Assembly (NCBI RefSeq): GCF_040939455.1
Contig: NC_134117.1
Coordinates: forward strand, 65,618,501-65,682,500
DNA length: 64,000 nucleotides
DNA from: Microcebus murinus
Taxonomy: Eukaryota; Chordata; Mammalia; Primates; Cheirogaleidae
Direction of reading: 5' to 3'
The notes under the pieces: generated by a model
Databases searched by the model: none
What the model saw: the letters and a program-made list of their open reading frames with translations, nothing else
Told to the model about the DNA's origin: nothing
Position numbers and translations under genes: made by a program
Part shown: one piece after another, positions 52,038-64,000 of the stretch
Position numbering within the stretch: position 1 is the stretch's first letter
Layout: every line of letters starts with the position of its first letter

Positions 52038-53572
52038 GAAAACCTTAGCTTTTCATTTCAGTCAGACTTGCACTTCATACTTTATAGTTCATCCCGAGTT
52101 ATTTCTTAACCCAGGAAAATTTCCCAAAGAATGTCAATGCTTTCCTCTGAAAATGTAGTTCTTTTCATCTCTACTATTCATTTTCCAGGTGATTTTCTAT
52201 CTTTGTTTCTTAACTCTTTTGTTAACTATTTATTACTATACATTTCTCAATACTCCAAGTATAGATTGTCCATTTATTGAATCATAGTTAGGGTAACTTC
52301 ATAATAATTAATTGATCAGTATTTGAAATTTAATCATTCAACAATATTTTGAACCAATAAAATAAAGCAGAATTATATGGTACCAAATTAGGGTCTTACT
52401 TATGGATCAACAATTTAAAAATTCTTAAAATATCTTTTTCTTGGGTTAAAAGAAAGGCCTGAAATACTGCTGAGTAGTAGTTTCCAAGTAACATAATCTT
52501 GTGAAAACCAACCTTATGTTGAATATTTGAGAAGTCAGAGATTTAGGAATATTTGTTGAAAACTAGAAAATTTAGTAGAAATGATATTTTTACATTTTTA
52601 ATGTGGTTGAAATTTAATGCATTGTTACTTTTGCAAATTTAATGAATGATGAATTTAATCTTGGTATGTTAAAAGAGCCATTATATTGAAGATAATCTTA
52701 TTTAGATATTGGGATTTCACATATACAATACGTTTTTGTCATAATTTAAGAACTAGCTGGAATTATGTATAATGTGAATGCAGTAATTTTAAATTGCTGT
52801 AGCTATGACTTCTGGTTAAAACATTGTTTTTCACTCCCACGACACACATTATCTCTAATTTTTTCCTCTTACTTGGCATGTATATTACTGTTTGAAACTG
52901 AAGGGTAGTGTAAATTTTTTAGAGTAGATATGTTTAATGCAGTATATAAGATTAGGAAATATGTGGTGTATATAAGACTTTTATAAAAGCTTATTTAATC
53001 TTTATTGGAAAACATGATTTATCCACATTGTAAGAACAAAAGAAAGAAGAAATAATAGTTCATCTGTCTTAACTGCCTGCTGGGAATTTGAAGACATGGG
53101 AGTCCAAGAATGTGTACAAGCCGGGAACTAATTTAGGTAGCATAGTTATGGGGCTAAAATAGGTGTGCAGCTTAAGAGGCCAAGCAAAGTCAAAAACTAA
53201 AGAGTAAGCAATCAGTGTAGAAGAGGAAGAATAAGCAATATGTTTTTCCAGGTACGGTCTTTCCAGAATATTTTTTTCTATTCTGGTTCCTAAGGAAGAA
53301 GGTTTATTCAACTGATATGTAAACACACAAAGGTGAAGTGGGTGTGTATTGGGGAGATACAGAAGATAATTCTTTTAATGACAAGTACAGCTGATTTCAC
53401 CCTTTGGTAGAAACACGTTTAGTGACTAGTGACTAAGGTGAGTACAAGTGAAAGACTTTGTGAAGATGGTAAATGATTTGTAATGTTCAGTGCAATAATT
53501 TCATTACCTTTACTTTTTTCTGAAGTTGTATTGTATATCTTTTCCTTCTGTCTTCTTCCCCTGCCGTTTCAG
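52038..53572. other. Repeat-poor intron before the third exon
   Basis: I see no Alu, L1 or microsatellite here. The region ends in the strong polypyrimidine tract and acceptor of the third exon. Confidence 0.45.
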
Positions 53573-53768
53573 AGGCTCTCCCTATAGAGAATCTCCTTTG
53601 GGTCATTTTGAAAGCTATGGAGGAACCCCCTTTTTCCAGGCTCAGAAGATGTTTGTAGATGTACCGGAGAATACAGTGGTACTGGATGAGATGACCCTGC
53701 GGCACATGGTCCAAGACTGCACTGCTGTAAAAACTCAGTTACTCAAACTGAAACGTCTCCTGCATCAG
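53573..53768 (+). CDS. CCSER2: CCSER2 internal coding exon (start of C-terminal coiled coil)
   Basis: This is a 196-nt exon. A strong polypyrimidine tract (ttccttctgtcttcttcccc) precedes the acceptor 'gtttcag'; the donor is CAG|GTGAGTAC. The first base completes the Arg codon of the previous exon and the remaining 195 nt are 65 whole codons, so the exon ends in phase 0. The peptide begins GSPYRESPLGHFESYGG (Ser/Gly/Pro-rich), continues through MFVDVPENTVVLDEMTLR and ends VKTQLLKLKRLLHQ, where Leu spacing and Lys/Arg/Gln suggest entry into a coiled coil. The DEMTLRHMVQDCTAVK block looks like the best-conserved part of the CCSER family. The coiled coil should continue in the next exon, beyond this window. 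Confidence 0.87.
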
Positions 53769-53949
53769 GTGAGTACATAGTGAACATTTTCAGCTCTGAT
53801 ACTTTGAATTGCAAAATGGATTGACTTTACTTTTTTAAAAAAATGAAGTGACTTGGTTTTCTCATGTCTATTTAGATTTCTGTAGAGATAATGCTTGTAA
53901 ATAATACAACTTGTTGGGGGGAGAAAAACCCCACGGGATTTTGCACTGT

Positions 53950-54135
53950 GGTCTCAATACACAGTCCCTGGCATGTATGAACTGTGTGATATTTGGTAAG
54001 CCAGTCTCTCTGCTTTTGTTTCCTTATTTTCATATTATCTACATTGTAAGGTTGTCAAGAGAATTAGAAACAGTAGTTGTATATTGAAGTAACCTAATAC
54101 CTGAAACATAGTAAGCATTCAGTATTCAGTGGCTG
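53950..54135. repeat. MIR-like fragment
   Basis: 'gaactgtgtgatatttggta', 'gtaaggttgtcaagagaatt' and 'atacctgaaacatagtaagc' follow MIR order, 180 bp after the third exon's donor. Confidence 0.65.
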
Positions 54136-57100
54136 CTGCTATAATTTCAGCTAAGTGGGAAATAAGAACCAACAGTTTTTCCTACATAGTGATAGTCATA
54201 TAATTTAATTTTTGTTTGGGATCTTCAAGTTTAATTTTTTCCAGTCCTTTTTATATTTTATATAATATTTTATATTTTTATATTACTTTTATATTGTATA
54301 TTTTATATATTTGAGAAAATCTGGACTCGTAGCAGGGATGTCACTTGTCCAAAGTCATAGGATGAACTGATGTTAGAACTGGCTTCTGATTCAATAGTAC
54401 TTAAGCATTTAATTAGCTCTTACAGAAAAGGTCAGGTGCATGGCAGAAAACCAAGGAATAAAATACCAATTTTAAATCGTGGATTTAAACCTTTTGATTG
54501 GTTTTAAATCTATATTTGTATTTTGTACAGTAGCCAAATTTAGCTTAAAACTATGGTTGAGAAAGAACAGTTTGACTTCTCTGTTGCTCAATTTCCTTTC
54601 TCAACACCTTCCTCAGGGTTGTATATTTTAGCTTCGTGTGAACAGGAGACCAAATTTTAGAATTCCTGGTTGCCATCAAAACCAAACTCATTGTGTATGC
54701 CCAGGAAAGATTAGTTGAAGTGAAGTGTAGCTCCTGTGTTAGTACTGATGGTTAGTGTAAATATTCTGATAAAGCCATGGAAATCATTTTATATCACTGG
54801 GTTATGGATTTTCTGGACTAATGCTCTCGATCCTAGTGGATGTTTGACTGCTTTTTGAAAAGAAACTTTTCTGTGCTAAGGCTAGGAGCAAGAGAGTCAA
54901 GAATACTTTTTGGATCTGGGAATGTTAAACTACTCCTGAGGTAGAAAGAGATTCCATAATTGAAGTGTGCAGTCATAAAGCTTACAGCTTAGTTAGTCTA
55001 ACTATAACTAGGAGATAGGTTTTGATGTATAGAGTTTCTCTGCTGGCTGGTCTTGGGAGAAGGTTTTCTGATTAAGAGCTTCAACGTCAAAGGAAAGAGG
55101 AGGTAGGAAAGGGTGGGAAATAGCTAAAATACGTTAAATATCTACTGTGAGCCCCGTCATTGTACTAGCTGTATCGTATACCTTCTTTTGTGTCTGGGTG
55201 TATTGCCCTGAATCATGAAGCATGTTTAAATATCAGCTAACAAGCCTGGGCCACCTCTAATAATGAGAGAAGGAGTATACTTCAGGTGAGAATAGTGAAT
55301 TGGTAACCAATGATTAGTCCCATAAAAATAAAAATACTGTTTTTTGAGGTACTTTAAGTAAAGTAAATCTCTTAAGGGTTCTTTTCTGTCACTATGGCCT
55401 TTGCAATTTTAGGTAATACACACTGCTCAAATTGGCTTTACTTTTTATTTATGTAGTGAAAGCAAAATTATGAGAAGAAAATTGTAGAATCCTTTTAGTT
55501 CATCTTTAAAGTTTCCCAAATGCTAATAGAAGTTAAAAGCTGAAGGAGTCTAAGATTTCATATAACTGCCTCTTTTAACTTTTTTCCTTTTTAATTTTAC
55601 TAAATTAAAAAATTCAATATATGGTTTTTAAAAAATTCATAAGAGACTTAATGAAAAAAATAGTATTTTTGGCCCTCTCCCCACCTGAGTCAACCTGTTA
55701 GAATCAGAGCAGGTTACTGCCCAAAGCTTCTCTTGAGCTGTTATGCAGGGACTTTCTTTTACCACAATCTGGGAATGGATCTGCTATTTCCTGGATAGCA
55801 TATCTTCATTTTCTCTTGTTTACTCTCTCATTTTGTTGTTGTATATCCTTAATTTACTGTATATATCCTTAATTTACTTACTAAGAGAAGATGACTGGAT
55901 GGCAAACTTTTTTAATTACTGTATTACTGAAAATCTCTTTATTCTACTGTCACATTTTATTGATGTTAATAGTTTGGCTGGTGTGGAATAGTTTGGCTGT
56001 GATGGAAGAGAGTTTTCCCCCAGAAATTTGCAGGCATTTCTTTTCTAGGAACTTGTTTAGCCATTAGGAAGCTTGCTATACATTCTGATCCATTTTACAT
56101 TGTATTTTGCCTGTTTTTGTCTCACTGGGAGGTTTTAATCTTTTATTTCTGGCATTCTCCAGTTTCATAGTAATGTCCTCAGATTTGAATTTTGTTGTAG
56201 TTGGTTGGTTGTTTTCCACTTGACGTTTTGGTAGTTAGTACCTCTTTGGAGATTAATGCAGCATGAAATTTTACTACATTATTTCTGTGACTATTCTCTT
56301 TCCCCCATTTTCTCTGTTATTTTTCTGGAATTTTTAGTAACCAGAATCTAGAACTTCAGAATTGAATCTTTCAGTATTTTTATTTTGTATTTTCCTTTTC
56401 TTTTGGCTTGGTTATGTTTTCTAGTATATTTTCTCAACTTTACATTGCAGCTCTCTATTTTTATTTAACTGTTTATTTTGGCAATCATATTTGGAATTTC
56501 TAAGAACTCTTTATTGTCTGTTATTTCCTAATCATATCAATTAATTATTAAGTAGAGAGTTTGTTCTGTTTTGTTATTATTAAGAATTCTGTGGTTCCCT
56601 GCATTCTCTCTTTATACACGGTTACTTTGTTTTTTATGTTTATTTTGGTTTCTCTCTCTTTTTGAATATTTCTTCAAATTTATAATGATTCTTTGTTCAT
56701 TAATATTTAAGAGTAAGAAACTAAAACGTTGATTCAGGACTCTTCATACGTGGTCTGGGCTTGTCAACTAACTGGTGGGGAAGTTCATTTTACAGTGATG
56801 GATAGAAGTAGGTGGGTCCTCAGTATCTACTAAGTGAAGGGTTTTTTCCTTCTAAGTTGGTTGTAGTTTCTATAGAGAAGAAAGCTCTGATATTTTTTTT
56901 TTTTTTTGCTGGGAATAAAGGTAGAAGCCTGGGAGTATGTTCATTCCTTATGCAGATTTTTAATTGTTTAATATCAATAATACCCACCTTTTTAAAAATG
57001 AGGGATCATAGACTTGGACCTTTCTCTGTATCTGACAAGACAGGCAATAGAAGAATAAGATAAGAAGAAACCAGGCAAAATCATAGGTTGGACATTCTGT

Positions 57101-58636
57101 AGGAAAAGTAGTGAGATTTCTTTAGCTTGTTGGCATCCTAAAAAGATGATGGGGGAAGGTGACAGTGCTACATTAAAAGAAATGTAAGGGACAACTAGCT
57201 GCAATGTGAGATTTTTAATTGGATATTGATTTGGGTAGATTAGTTGTGAAAGACATTTTAGGTTAGTTGGGGAAATTTGAATATGGCCTATAATTAGAGG
57301 AGATAGAAATTTGCTGAAATGGGAAGGCAGAGGTTGTTGAGCAGGTTATAAAGCAAGTTATAAAGAAGTATGTGTATTATGATTATTTATCTGTATATAT
57401 CTGTATCTACATCTATATCTCTCCAGAAGGATATGCTTTAAGGTGTTAATAGTGATGATACCTGGATGATGAGAATGTGATTTGTGTGTGTGTGTGTTTT
57501 ATTTTAATCTACATTTTCTAATTCCTAATTTTTCACAAACACATTTGTTTCTGAAAAAAATAAGTTTTTTTTTTAAAGCACATACCCTATTCAAAGATTA
57601 GTTAATAATTGGATATGGTTAAAATATAGAGTGGTAGAAAAGAGACAGGAATGATAGGTTTAGCGCAGATTTGTGGAAAATGAATAGCAGAGGGAATGAC
57701 TTAAGTCCTATTTAGGAGGCTATTGCAAGTTCTCAGATTTTAGGCTGAAGTTATTAAATTTAGTTGCTTTGAAAATAGTTGAGTTTTATTGCTCTATTTC
57801 ATGCATAGACGCTACAGAGTTGTGTATGCAGAACTTTTATATAGTGGTCATGTATTACATACAGGGCATTCTTCTAGGTTCTCTAATATATTGTTCATTA
57901 TCTCTAGTCCTTGAAAAGTAGGTGATATCAGCTTCATTTCATAGTTGAAGAAGGTGAGGCTCAGAAAGCTAATTAGTGATAAAACCGGGATTTTTTTTTT
58001 TTTTACCCCAATCTCTTTGACTCCAAGACTTGTTGCACACAGACTTGTTGTGGTGTTCTAGGAGATATCTAGGGGGATAACAGGGAGAGGAGGAGAGTGT
58101 GAAGGTAGGCTCCAACACTCTTCTTACCATCACTCTGTGTCCTCTCAGCCAAACCCAAGCTATAGAATCTTTATTTTGTTAAATAGTCCTCTATTTAAGC
58201 ATTCACTTAAAGTTTTCACTGCACATACAATTTTAAAAATTGTAAACCATTACATCATTTGACTTTTAATCTGTTTTTTATTTGTTGTTATACTGAGCTG
58301 AAGGTTGCTTCATTGTTTAAACAGCTCTTTTGGATACCCCTGTCTACTCATCACAACATCACTGTGGGATAAGAAGGACAGCAGTAGTAACCCTATTTTA
58401 ATGGTCAGAAAACTGAGGCTGGGATTTGAGTTTTTAAGGTCACCTAGTTTCATATTAATGAAGACTGCATTTTAAACCAAGGGCTTTTGAATTATTTTAG
58501 CTTAATACCTCTATATATTTTATTTCCTAATTTAGAAATTTTGAATAAGAATTTTGATCCTGATCTGAAGAACATGGGGATGTTCTTTTCTTATAATGAA
58601 AAAAAAAAAAGATTTTTTAGTTGTCTCCTTACTTTA
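54136..58636. other. Long Alu-free intron stretch
   Basis: 4.5 kb without an Alu. 55700-56640 has the look of an unnamed old repeat (antisense-L1-like text such as 'gttttcccccagaaatttgc', 'aggcatttcttttctaggaa'). 57890-58010 and 58360-58480 have MIR-like hints. A short AT-only block lies at 54250-54310 and a (GT)n of about 8 units at 57483. No exon seen. Confidence 0.4.
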
Positions 58637-58972
<336 letters not shown>

Positions 58973-58984
58973 TAATTCTTTACA

Positions 58985-59660
58985 CCTTGTTTCAAAAACT
59001 TTTTACTGAAGCGTAATATACATACCGAAAAGGTTATAATTCTTAAGTGTCTATCTCAGTGAATTTTCACAAACTGAAAATACCTGTGCAGCCAGTATCC
59101 AGCAGGAAATGGAACATTTCCAGACATTATCAGAAGCCCCTTTTAATTACTACCCTCTTTTTCTAATGGTGACCACCTGATTTCTGAGAACAGATGAGTT
59201 TGCCTCTATTTGAGCTTTGAAATAAAATGAAATAATATAGCATATACCCATTTTATATCTGGTTTCTTTTGCTCAATATTATATTTGTAAGTCATCCATT
59301 TCTGGCATTCATTCTCAATGATGTAAGAGTATTCCATTGTGTGAATATACAACAATTTATTTCATTTGTTCTACAGTTAATGGACATTTGGACAGGTTTC
59401 CATTCTTTGTTTATTATGAATAGTACTACTACATATTCTAGTATATGTCTTTTGGTGAATATATGTATGCATTTTTGTTATGTATATAACTATGAGTGGT
59501 ATTGCTGGGCCAGCTGCAAAATATGTAGATATTCAGCTTTAGTAAATACTAAAAAACAATTTTCCAAAGCAGTTATGAAACTCACCCACTTTTTCCCCTC
59601 TCATTTCTTTTCATTATTTTCACTGTTTGCTCTTTTTATTATATTATCATATTTGACATC
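58985..59660 (-). repeat. Antisense L1 3'-region remnant
   Basis: 'ttactgaagcgtaatataca', 'agccagtatccagcaggaaa', 'agtattccattgtgtgaata' and 'ttgctgggccagctgcaaaa' are in L1 3'-end order. Confidence 0.65.
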
Positions 59661-59937
59661 TCTATGACCTTGTAGTATGAAATGAAGACTTTGAGGTAGA
59701 ATAATGGAAAAGGATGGTGATATCTCTTTCTAACATTTTATTTGGATTGCAGAATATTTGATCCCTATGAATTATACCCTGTCTACTTCAGGATGCTTGT
59801 TTTGGGGGTAAAAATAAAGGAGTATACAAGAGTGTTTTATACACTATCAAGTGTAATACACAAATGTTTTGTTTGATTATTCCCTTTCACCGCCAATGTT
59901 GACAATAAAACCAATACGTTTTTCCCCTTATTCTCAT

Positions 59938-59982
59938 TATCTCTCTCTCTCTGTCTCTCCTCTGTCTCTCTCTCTCCATCTG
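59938..59982 (+). repeat. (CT)n-rich simple repeat
   Basis: 'ctctctctctctgtctctcc' and a second 'ctctctctctcc' block, followed by a short TG run. Confidence 0.85.
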
Positions 59983-60215
59983 TATGTGTGTGTGAGTGCA
60001 CGCACATGAGTGTTGGTAGTGGTAGGTAGATGGAATATTGGAAGCAGCAGTATCCTGGGTGGCTTAACCTAGAGTTAAGAGGTTGCTGAATGAATGCCAC
60101 TTGGCAGCAGAGAATCACAGACAAGCCAGGCATTCATGCTCTTTTGTCCCCACACTTTTCTCATCACTCCAGGAAGAAAAGAGTTTATAACATATTCATA
60201 AAAAGAGTATACACA

Positions 60216-60463
60216 ACCAGCCTGAGCAAGAGCGAGACCCCGTCTCTACTATAAATAGAAAGAAATTAATTGGCCAACTGATATATATATAAAAAATTAG
60301 CCGGGCATGGTGGCGCATGCCTGTAGTCCCAGCTACCCGGGAGGCTGAGGCAGAAGGATCACTCGAGCCCAGGAGTTTGAGGTTGCTGTGAGCTAGGCTG
60401 ACGCCACGGCACTCACTCTAGCCTGAGCAACAAAGCGAGACTCTGTCTCAAAAAAAAAAAAAA
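60216..60463 (+). repeat. 5'-truncated young strepsirrhine Alu with 15-bp TSD
   Basis: Begins at 'accagcctgagcaagagcga' (about 95 bases of the left monomer missing) and ends in an A17 tail. TSD aaaagagtatacaca at 60201-60215 and 60464-60478. Its body is nearly identical to the Alus at 26177 and 36553. Confidence 0.96.
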
Positions 60464-61223
60464 AAAAGAGTATACACAGATTCAATGTAATGAATAATGT
60501 GAACCAGGTTTTTACTCAACACCCAGGTTAAGAAAGCAGATATTAATAAGCTCCCCACATACTCCTTCCTGATTGCAGTGCCTTCTGCTTCCAGAATCTA
60601 GAGTTTTCCCTTCTTTTTCCTCTAAGTTTTCCCTTACCATTGTTGTTTGTATCCCTATGATTATTACCTTTGCCTCTTTTTGAACTTTGTATTAAGGAAA
60701 TTATACTGTATTTCCCTGTGACTTCTTTCATTCAACATTTTCATAAATGTTCATGTTTATGTTTTAGCTCTACTTCATTAATTTTCATTTCTCTATTGAT
60801 GTTCCATTCTATGAACAAACCATAATATCTTTGTCTGTTTACTCTTGATATCCATTTTGTTTGTTTCCTGGTTTTTTTGCTCTGACAAATACTATTGCTG
60901 TGAACATTGTCTAGATACACCTGTGTGAAAGTTCCTCTGGCGTCTCTAATAAGAAGTGGAATTTTTGAATCATGAGGCATGGAAGTATTCTGCTATAGAA
61001 ATACCAAACTGTTTTCCAGAGTTGTTCAGTTTTTTTTACTTCTCTTGAGTAGTAGATGTTGTTTTCCATTGTTTCATATGTGTGCAAATTTGATATTATC
61101 CAACTTCTTAATGTTTGTCATGTGGCAAGAATATAGTGACATTTAATTGTGGTTTTAATTTTCATTTCCTTGACTTGTAATAAAGTTGAACCTCTTTTTA
61201 TGTTTATGGAATCCTTATTGCCT

Positions 61224-61271
61224 TGTGTTTTTTGTGAGAGAGAGAAAGAGAGAGAGGGGGAGAGAGAGAGA
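61224..61271 (+). repeat. (GA)n-rich simple repeat
   Basis: 'gagagagagaaagagagaga' followed by GGGGG and more GA units, inside the L1 remnant. Confidence 0.9.
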
Positions 61272-61700
61272 TTTAGAGTTTTTTGTATATTATAGATGTA
61301 AGTACTTTGTTGGTTATATGTGTTAGAAGTATTTTCTTCGTTATATGTACTGCTTTTTCACTTTCTGGTATCCTTTGATGAACAATTTCTTAGTTCTAAT
61401 GTAGTTGAATTTATCAGACTTTTTCTTTGTGGTTTGTATTTTGGAAATACTTGTTTAAGAAATTCTTGTTCTGAGGTCGTACAAATATTCTCCTATTCTT
61501 TTCTTAAAAATTAAGAGTTTTGACTTTCACCATTAAATCTCAAATACCTTGGAATTGATTTTGATGTATTTAAAGTTTGAGGTAAAGATCCTTTTCATTT
61601 GTTTCCATCTGGATAATCAGTGGATTCAGGACTAAAAATAATGAGTCTGTTTTTTCTTTTCTGATATGCAATGTCTGCTCTTAAAAAAAACCAGATGTCT

Positions 61701-62022
<322 letters not shown>

Positions 62023-62769
62023 CAGATGTCCATTATATGTAATACTATCCCAGCATCAAATTATATGTTCTGTTGCTTAATATTACACTATAATGGTTCC
62101 CTATCTTATTCTTCTTCAAAAGTATCTTAACTATTTGTAGTCCTTTGCCTTTCCATAAAATGTTGGAATCATTTTGTTGAACCTATGAATAACTTGTGAG
62201 ATTTTGATTGGAATAGCATTTAACTAATAGATCAATTTCAGGGAGAACTGACGTCTTACAATATTTAGACTTCCTATTCTAGAACATGAGATAAAGTCCA
62301 TTGATTTAGTTTTTAAAAATTTTATTCAATAGAGTTTTATAATTTTTTCCATAACAGGTTTATACAGTTTTGTTAGATTTACTTCTAACACTGAAAGTTT
62401 TTGTTGCTATTGTATGTGTTATTATTTTCTAATGGATTGTTCGTGTACAAAAATGAAATAGACTTTTGTTTATTGAGTTTGTATCTAGCAATCTTGATAC
62501 AGTTATCATTAATTATAGTAATTTCCCATAGGGCATTTTGGGGAATTTTTTATGTATATAAGCATATCATCTGCAATAATGACAATTATGTTTTTCCTTT
62601 ACAATGTTTGTATTTTTCCTTGCCTTATGCATTGGCTAGGAACTTGAGTAAAGTATTAAATCGTTCCTGTCTTGCTCCTGAACTTAACAGAAATGCTTTC
62701 AGTTTTTGACTGCTAAGTATGATGTTTCCTACATTTTTTTTGTGGATACTGTTTATGAGATGAAGGAAA

Positions 62770-63915
62770 TTTATTTTTTTAATATTAAAAATTTTTTGGA
62801 AACATTCTTATTCTTACAAAAACATTTCAAGTACTTTTTTCATGTTTAATAACCTTTTTTTCTTGATGTACACGAGAGTAAGTTGCCTGTGGAAGCGCAT
62901 TATCCCCAAATACTTGTATTTCCTGCAAATAAGAATATTCTCCATTATAACCACAGTACAGTCATCAAAATTAGGAAAGCAACAGTGATACATTACAACC
63001 ATTTAATTCTTAAGAGACTGTTCAGGTTTTGCCATTTATCCCTATAAAATCCTTTATAGCAAAAAGAGCTACTGTAGAAGCACATATTGTATTTAGCTGT
63101 CATGTCTCTGTAATTTTCCTCTATCTGCAGTAGTTTCTCATTTTACCCTGACTTTGATGATCTTGACACTGTTTATTATTATAGGCCAGTTATTCTGCAG
63201 AATGTCCCTCAATTTGAATTTGTCTAATTTAGCAAACAGCATGATTGGATTTAGGTTTTGTATCTTTGACAGAAATGTCAAAGATAGCAATACTATATTG
63301 TTGTCGTTGCATCTCATCACATGGCATATGATTTTGGTTTGTCCCATTAGTGATGTTAACTTTGATCACTTGGTAAAGATGTTATCTGGTAGCCTTCTCC
63401 ACTGTAAAATTACTCTTTCCCCTTTATAATTAGTGTGTTGCAGGGAGGAATTTTAAAACTATATAAATACCCCATTCCTTGTCAAATTTCCAGTTTGTTC
63501 AGTGATTTATTTATAATAGTATGTACTCAACAGTTTCTTATTTTATTCAGTTAGTCATAATGTATTAACATAATTTATTTTGATGCTCAGATTGTTTACC
63601 ATTAACTGTTAATAACTCAGGCTGGCTTCTGTGTCCTTTTGATATGTTCTTATCATTCTTTGGGCACGTCTTTGCTTTTTGACAATACAAGATGTACCAG
63701 GCTTATTTAGTATTTTCCATGTCCCAACATAGAAACTGTCATTTTTTCAAGGAGCCCTGGGTTTCTTTTAGTGGAAAGAAATGGTATTTAGAAGCCAAGA
63801 TCTGGGGCTTAGGTGCTCTTATTGATATTTGAGTGTCAGTGCCTTTGAGCTCTCTCAGGATATGTGTATCTATGTGTGCATTTGTGGGGGGTTTATATAC
63901 ATACTTGTGACTGTA
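62770..63915 (-). repeat. L1 3'-region remnant (antisense), copy 3
   Basis: 'aggttttgccatttatccct', 'ttagctgtcatgtctctgta', 'gaatgtccctcaatttgaat', 'agtgatgttaactttgatca' and 'aaggagccctgggtttcttt' appear in the same order as in the copies at 9205 and 14285. Confidence 0.7.
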
Positions 63916-63920
63916 TTTCT

Positions 63921-64000
63921 TTTCTTTTTTTTTTTTGAGACAGAGTCTTGCTTTGTTGTCCAGGCTAGAAGTGCCATGGCGTCAGCTTAGCTCACAGCAA
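63921..64000 (-). repeat. Alu cut by the window end
   Basis: Reverse Alu: T tail, 'gagacagagtcttgctttgt' and 'gtcagcttagctcacagcaa', then the window stops. Confidence 0.93.

Noticed and set aside
53487..53714. 75-codon minus-strand ORF opposite the third exon
   Set aside because: Shadow of the coding exon; the + strand reading is supported by splice sites and phase.
59269..59667. 132-codon + ORF
   Set aside because: Chance ORF through an antisense L1 3' region.

Overview
This window is nuclear DNA from a primate, almost certainly a strepsirrhine and most likely a lemur. It is AT-rich, dominated by interspersed repeats, and contains three short exons flanked by GT/AG splice sites. The lineage call rests on the roughly 24 Alu elements. 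Many of them carry the middle spacer typical of lemur/galago Alus (on the minus-oriented copies, 'ggccaattaatttctttcta' just before 'tagtagagacggggtct'). A TTAA-flanked piggyBac-like element and a short hAT element agree with this.

The only functional gene I can support lies on the + strand. Three coding exons, at 33832-33922, 41442-41604 and 53573-53768, join in one open frame of 450 nt (150 codons). They encode an acidic segment, a basic/His-rich segment, and a conserved segment that ends at the start of a Leu/Lys-rich heptad-like helix. From memory of the family I assign them to CCSER2 (FAM190B/KIAA1128, mouse Gcap14), with the paralogue CCSER1 as the main alternative. The gene's start and end lie outside the window. 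The rest of the window is therefore probably CCSER2 intron: the part before 33.8 kb upstream of these exons, two introns of 7.5 and 12.0 kb, and the beginning of the next intron.

Layout. 0-2 kb: an LTR fragment, then a complete processed pseudogene of ATP5MG (mitochondrial ATP synthase subunit g, minus strand) bounded by a 14-bp target-site duplication (TSD); it holds a second small retrocopy and an L1-derived insert. 2.8-17 kb: Alus, L2, MER5A-like and L1 3'-end remnants. 17-27 kb: an L1 antisense remnant, a degenerate endogenous retrovirus (LTR plus gag/pol-like stretch, 18.5-21.1 kb), two more antisense L1s and one sense L1, ending in a 0.37-kb pyrimidine microsatellite. 28-33 kb: LTR-like and Alu sequence. 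33.8-53.8 kb: the exons, with hAT, LTR, piggyBac-like, Alu, MIR, L2 and L1 insertions in the introns and a 0.42-kb pyrimidine tract at 51.6-52.0 kb. 54-64 kb: MIR, L1 and Alu remnants.

I found no operon, CRISPR array, tRNA/rRNA gene or undescribed molecular system. What is unusual is the insertion history: nested retrocopies, lineage-limited DNA transposons, two pyrimidine tracts built in the same order, and inverted Alu pairs. Repeat boundaries are read by eye and subfamily names are deliberately coarse.
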